Below are positions 62,783 to 64,000 of a stretch of DNA of 64,000 nucleotides, one piece after another. The position numbers and the translations under genes were made by a program. The stretch comes from Diphasiastrum complanatum (lineage: Eukaryota > Streptophyta > Lycopodiopsida > Lycopodiales > Lycopodiaceae): assembly GCA_029204225.1 (NCBI GenBank), contig CM055104.1, positions 40,289,846 to 40,353,845 of the forward strand, in the 5' to 3' direction. Position 1 is the first letter of the stretch; the number at the start of each line of letters is the position of its first letter. The notes beneath the pieces are model-generated. The model searched no databases and was not told the DNA's origin. It was given only the letters and a program-made list of their open reading frames with translations.

Positions 62783-63569
62783 GAAAACCCGATCCATCTT
62801 TGAAGGCATAAAACATTAACAAAAATGTTGTAGCCTTTTTTGGGAACACGTTGAGTCAGCTTTGATCGCAATACCTCTACTGTCTACAAGGCAAGGCCAA
62901 AAAAGAAACGATTGTTTAGGAAGGAGTTCAAATTTGTCGAAATTGGGATTTCTAAAAAAATAGAAGTTCAAATATTGCTAAACTTTTTCTCTACATTAGT
63001 TTCAAACAAAAACTTATCAAGACCGACATGTTGAGTTTGGTAAGAGTGTCGCTTTAGCCACATGCTCGAATCATCATTGCTCTGTTGTTGACATCTTGGA
63101 GCCTTGAGCTCCATGTTTGGGCTCAATCTATAAGTACTTCACGTAAAGTGTAGGCATGTTTGAATTAAGGGTTGGTTCCCACCTAAGGGCCTAAGAGCCT
63201 TTCTTGTTATGAGGTCTGGAGGGTGTTTGATAATGAGGAAGGCATGATCGGGGCCATCCCTGTTGAATTTCAATGCTTAAATTCATTAATTAATGAGCAT
63301 CCTGAAAGATGTACAGAAGATCAAAAAAATATGTTATGCTCGAATTTTCCGACCCCATCAAAAAAGGATTTTCCGAACGTGTTCGGCAGTTCGGATCGGT
63401 TCTAAATTTTCCGACCCTGGTTCAATTTGTGAAAAGAATCCGAACCAATGTAAATTTCGATATTGTCGATCTAAAAGCCGACCCGACGACTTCACGTTGA
63501 CAATCCGCCTACTATGTGCATGCACTAACTGTATGAGGCGATTGGAATAATTGAAGCAAAAAGGTTAGT
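62782..63569. other. Unassigned sequence
   Basis: Short overlapping frames at 63223-63550 have no recognised motif. Confidence 0.45.
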
Positions 63570-63986
63570 TGTAGATATTTTGTAGCATATCTATTCTAGA
63601 ATCTTAATCAGAAGACCTCTTCTGATAATTGTAATCTATCAATCAGATTAATCTGTATCAGCGTTATGACACACAACAAGCTGAAGTAATAACTTCATGC
63701 AATTGTACTCATCTGTTGATAATAATCAGAGTCTTCTGATAATTGTAATCTATCCATCAGATTAATCTATATCAGCGTTATGACACACAACAAGCTGAAG
63801 TAATAACTTCATGCAATTGTACTCATCTGTTGATAATAATCAGAGTGCGATTTGTTCTACAGTTGTTATTGGCAATTGCGCATTTGTTTGATCCATCGTT
63901 TGGACTATCCTACTGCTAACTCTTGCGTTTCCGATCCATTCATCTAGCTCGCTCCCAACTTCCGCACAATCCACTGATTTCCGACA
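63570..63986 (+). repeat. Probable 5' LTR of an element leaving the window
   Basis: The right end, TTTCCGACA, directly abuts a PBS. The left end is proposed at TGTAGATATTTTG (63570) from the TG terminus and copia-like wording; it is uncertain. Contains the 114-bp tandem duplication. Confidence 0.6.
63618..63845. repeat. Two-copy tandem duplication, 114-bp unit
   Basis: 63618-63731 and 63732-63845 differ at two positions by eye (TCAATCAG versus TCCATCAG; CTGTATC versus CTATATC). Confidence 0.95.
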
Positions 63987-64000
63987 TGGTATCAGAGTGG
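63987..64000 (+). promoter_or_regulatory. Primer-binding site at window edge
   Basis: TGGTATCAGAGTGG, initiator tRNA-Met type, so an LTR retroelement interior should start just beyond the window. Confidence 0.85.

Overview
The window is repeat-dominated nuclear DNA of a land plant, almost certainly a flowering plant. The evidence is several lineages of Ty1/copia retrotransposon primed by initiator tRNA-Met (TGGTATCAGAGC), plant-type TTTAGGG-like sequence, a bulb-lectin (S-locus-lectin-like) gene remnant, and spliceosomal GT-AG introns. The species cannot be named from the sequence alone. No intact conventional single-copy host gene was found. Everything protein-like is retroelement, transposon-like, or decayed.

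Layout. 1-4.8 kb: (CT)n tract, a curious array of a short motif spaced about 68 bp, a broken copia gag-protease (A), and a diverged repeat ending in (CT)n. 4.8-10.6 kb: complete but defective copia element B with two LTRs and a GTTTG target duplication. Its gag is split at codon 3 by an antisense solo LTR of another copia family. 10.6-16.7 kb: decayed coding sequence, a bulb-lectin pseudogene, two (CT)n tracts, a GC-rich island and a gypsy gag scrap. 16.8-19.4 kb: minus-strand copia C with its LTR. 19.4-24.3 kb: telomere-like blocks, minisatellites, a Z-DNA-type alternating tract and long (GA)n/(CT)n arrays. 24.4-27.4 kb: copia D with TTTAT duplications, inserted into an acidic minus-strand ORF. 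28.2-31.3 kb: copia E and a gypsy protease fragment. 32.5-42.6 kb: a roughly 7-kb, largely non-coding LTR element (LARD-like), interrupted by a 3.1-kb insertion with CATAA duplications and flanked on both sides by (CT)n. 43.5-45.3 kb: copia G, the source family of the solo LTR in B. 47.6-51.7 kb: a second, inverted LARD copy patched with a stray gag fragment.

51.7-58.5 kb is the least conventional region. A multi-exon minus-strand gene lies here. It has a coiled-coil exon, a large exon containing an acidic LKLDESE stretch, and an exon with a WHLPGDLK motif, and it resembles an uncharacterised DDE-type DNA transposase. Opposite-strand exons nearby encode the C-terminal catalytic end of a Ulp1/C48 cysteine protease. 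Together they suggest a large, poorly described DNA transposon, now invaded by LTR fragments. 59-61.6 kb holds minus-strand copia F with three nonsense codons. 62.5-62.7 kb is a 212-bp mini-Helitron sitting in a TA repeat. The window ends in the LTR and primer-binding site of one more LTR element.

The region records successive nested insertions and decay. Most element order can be read from target duplications and from comparing copies. All coding predictions are by eye.
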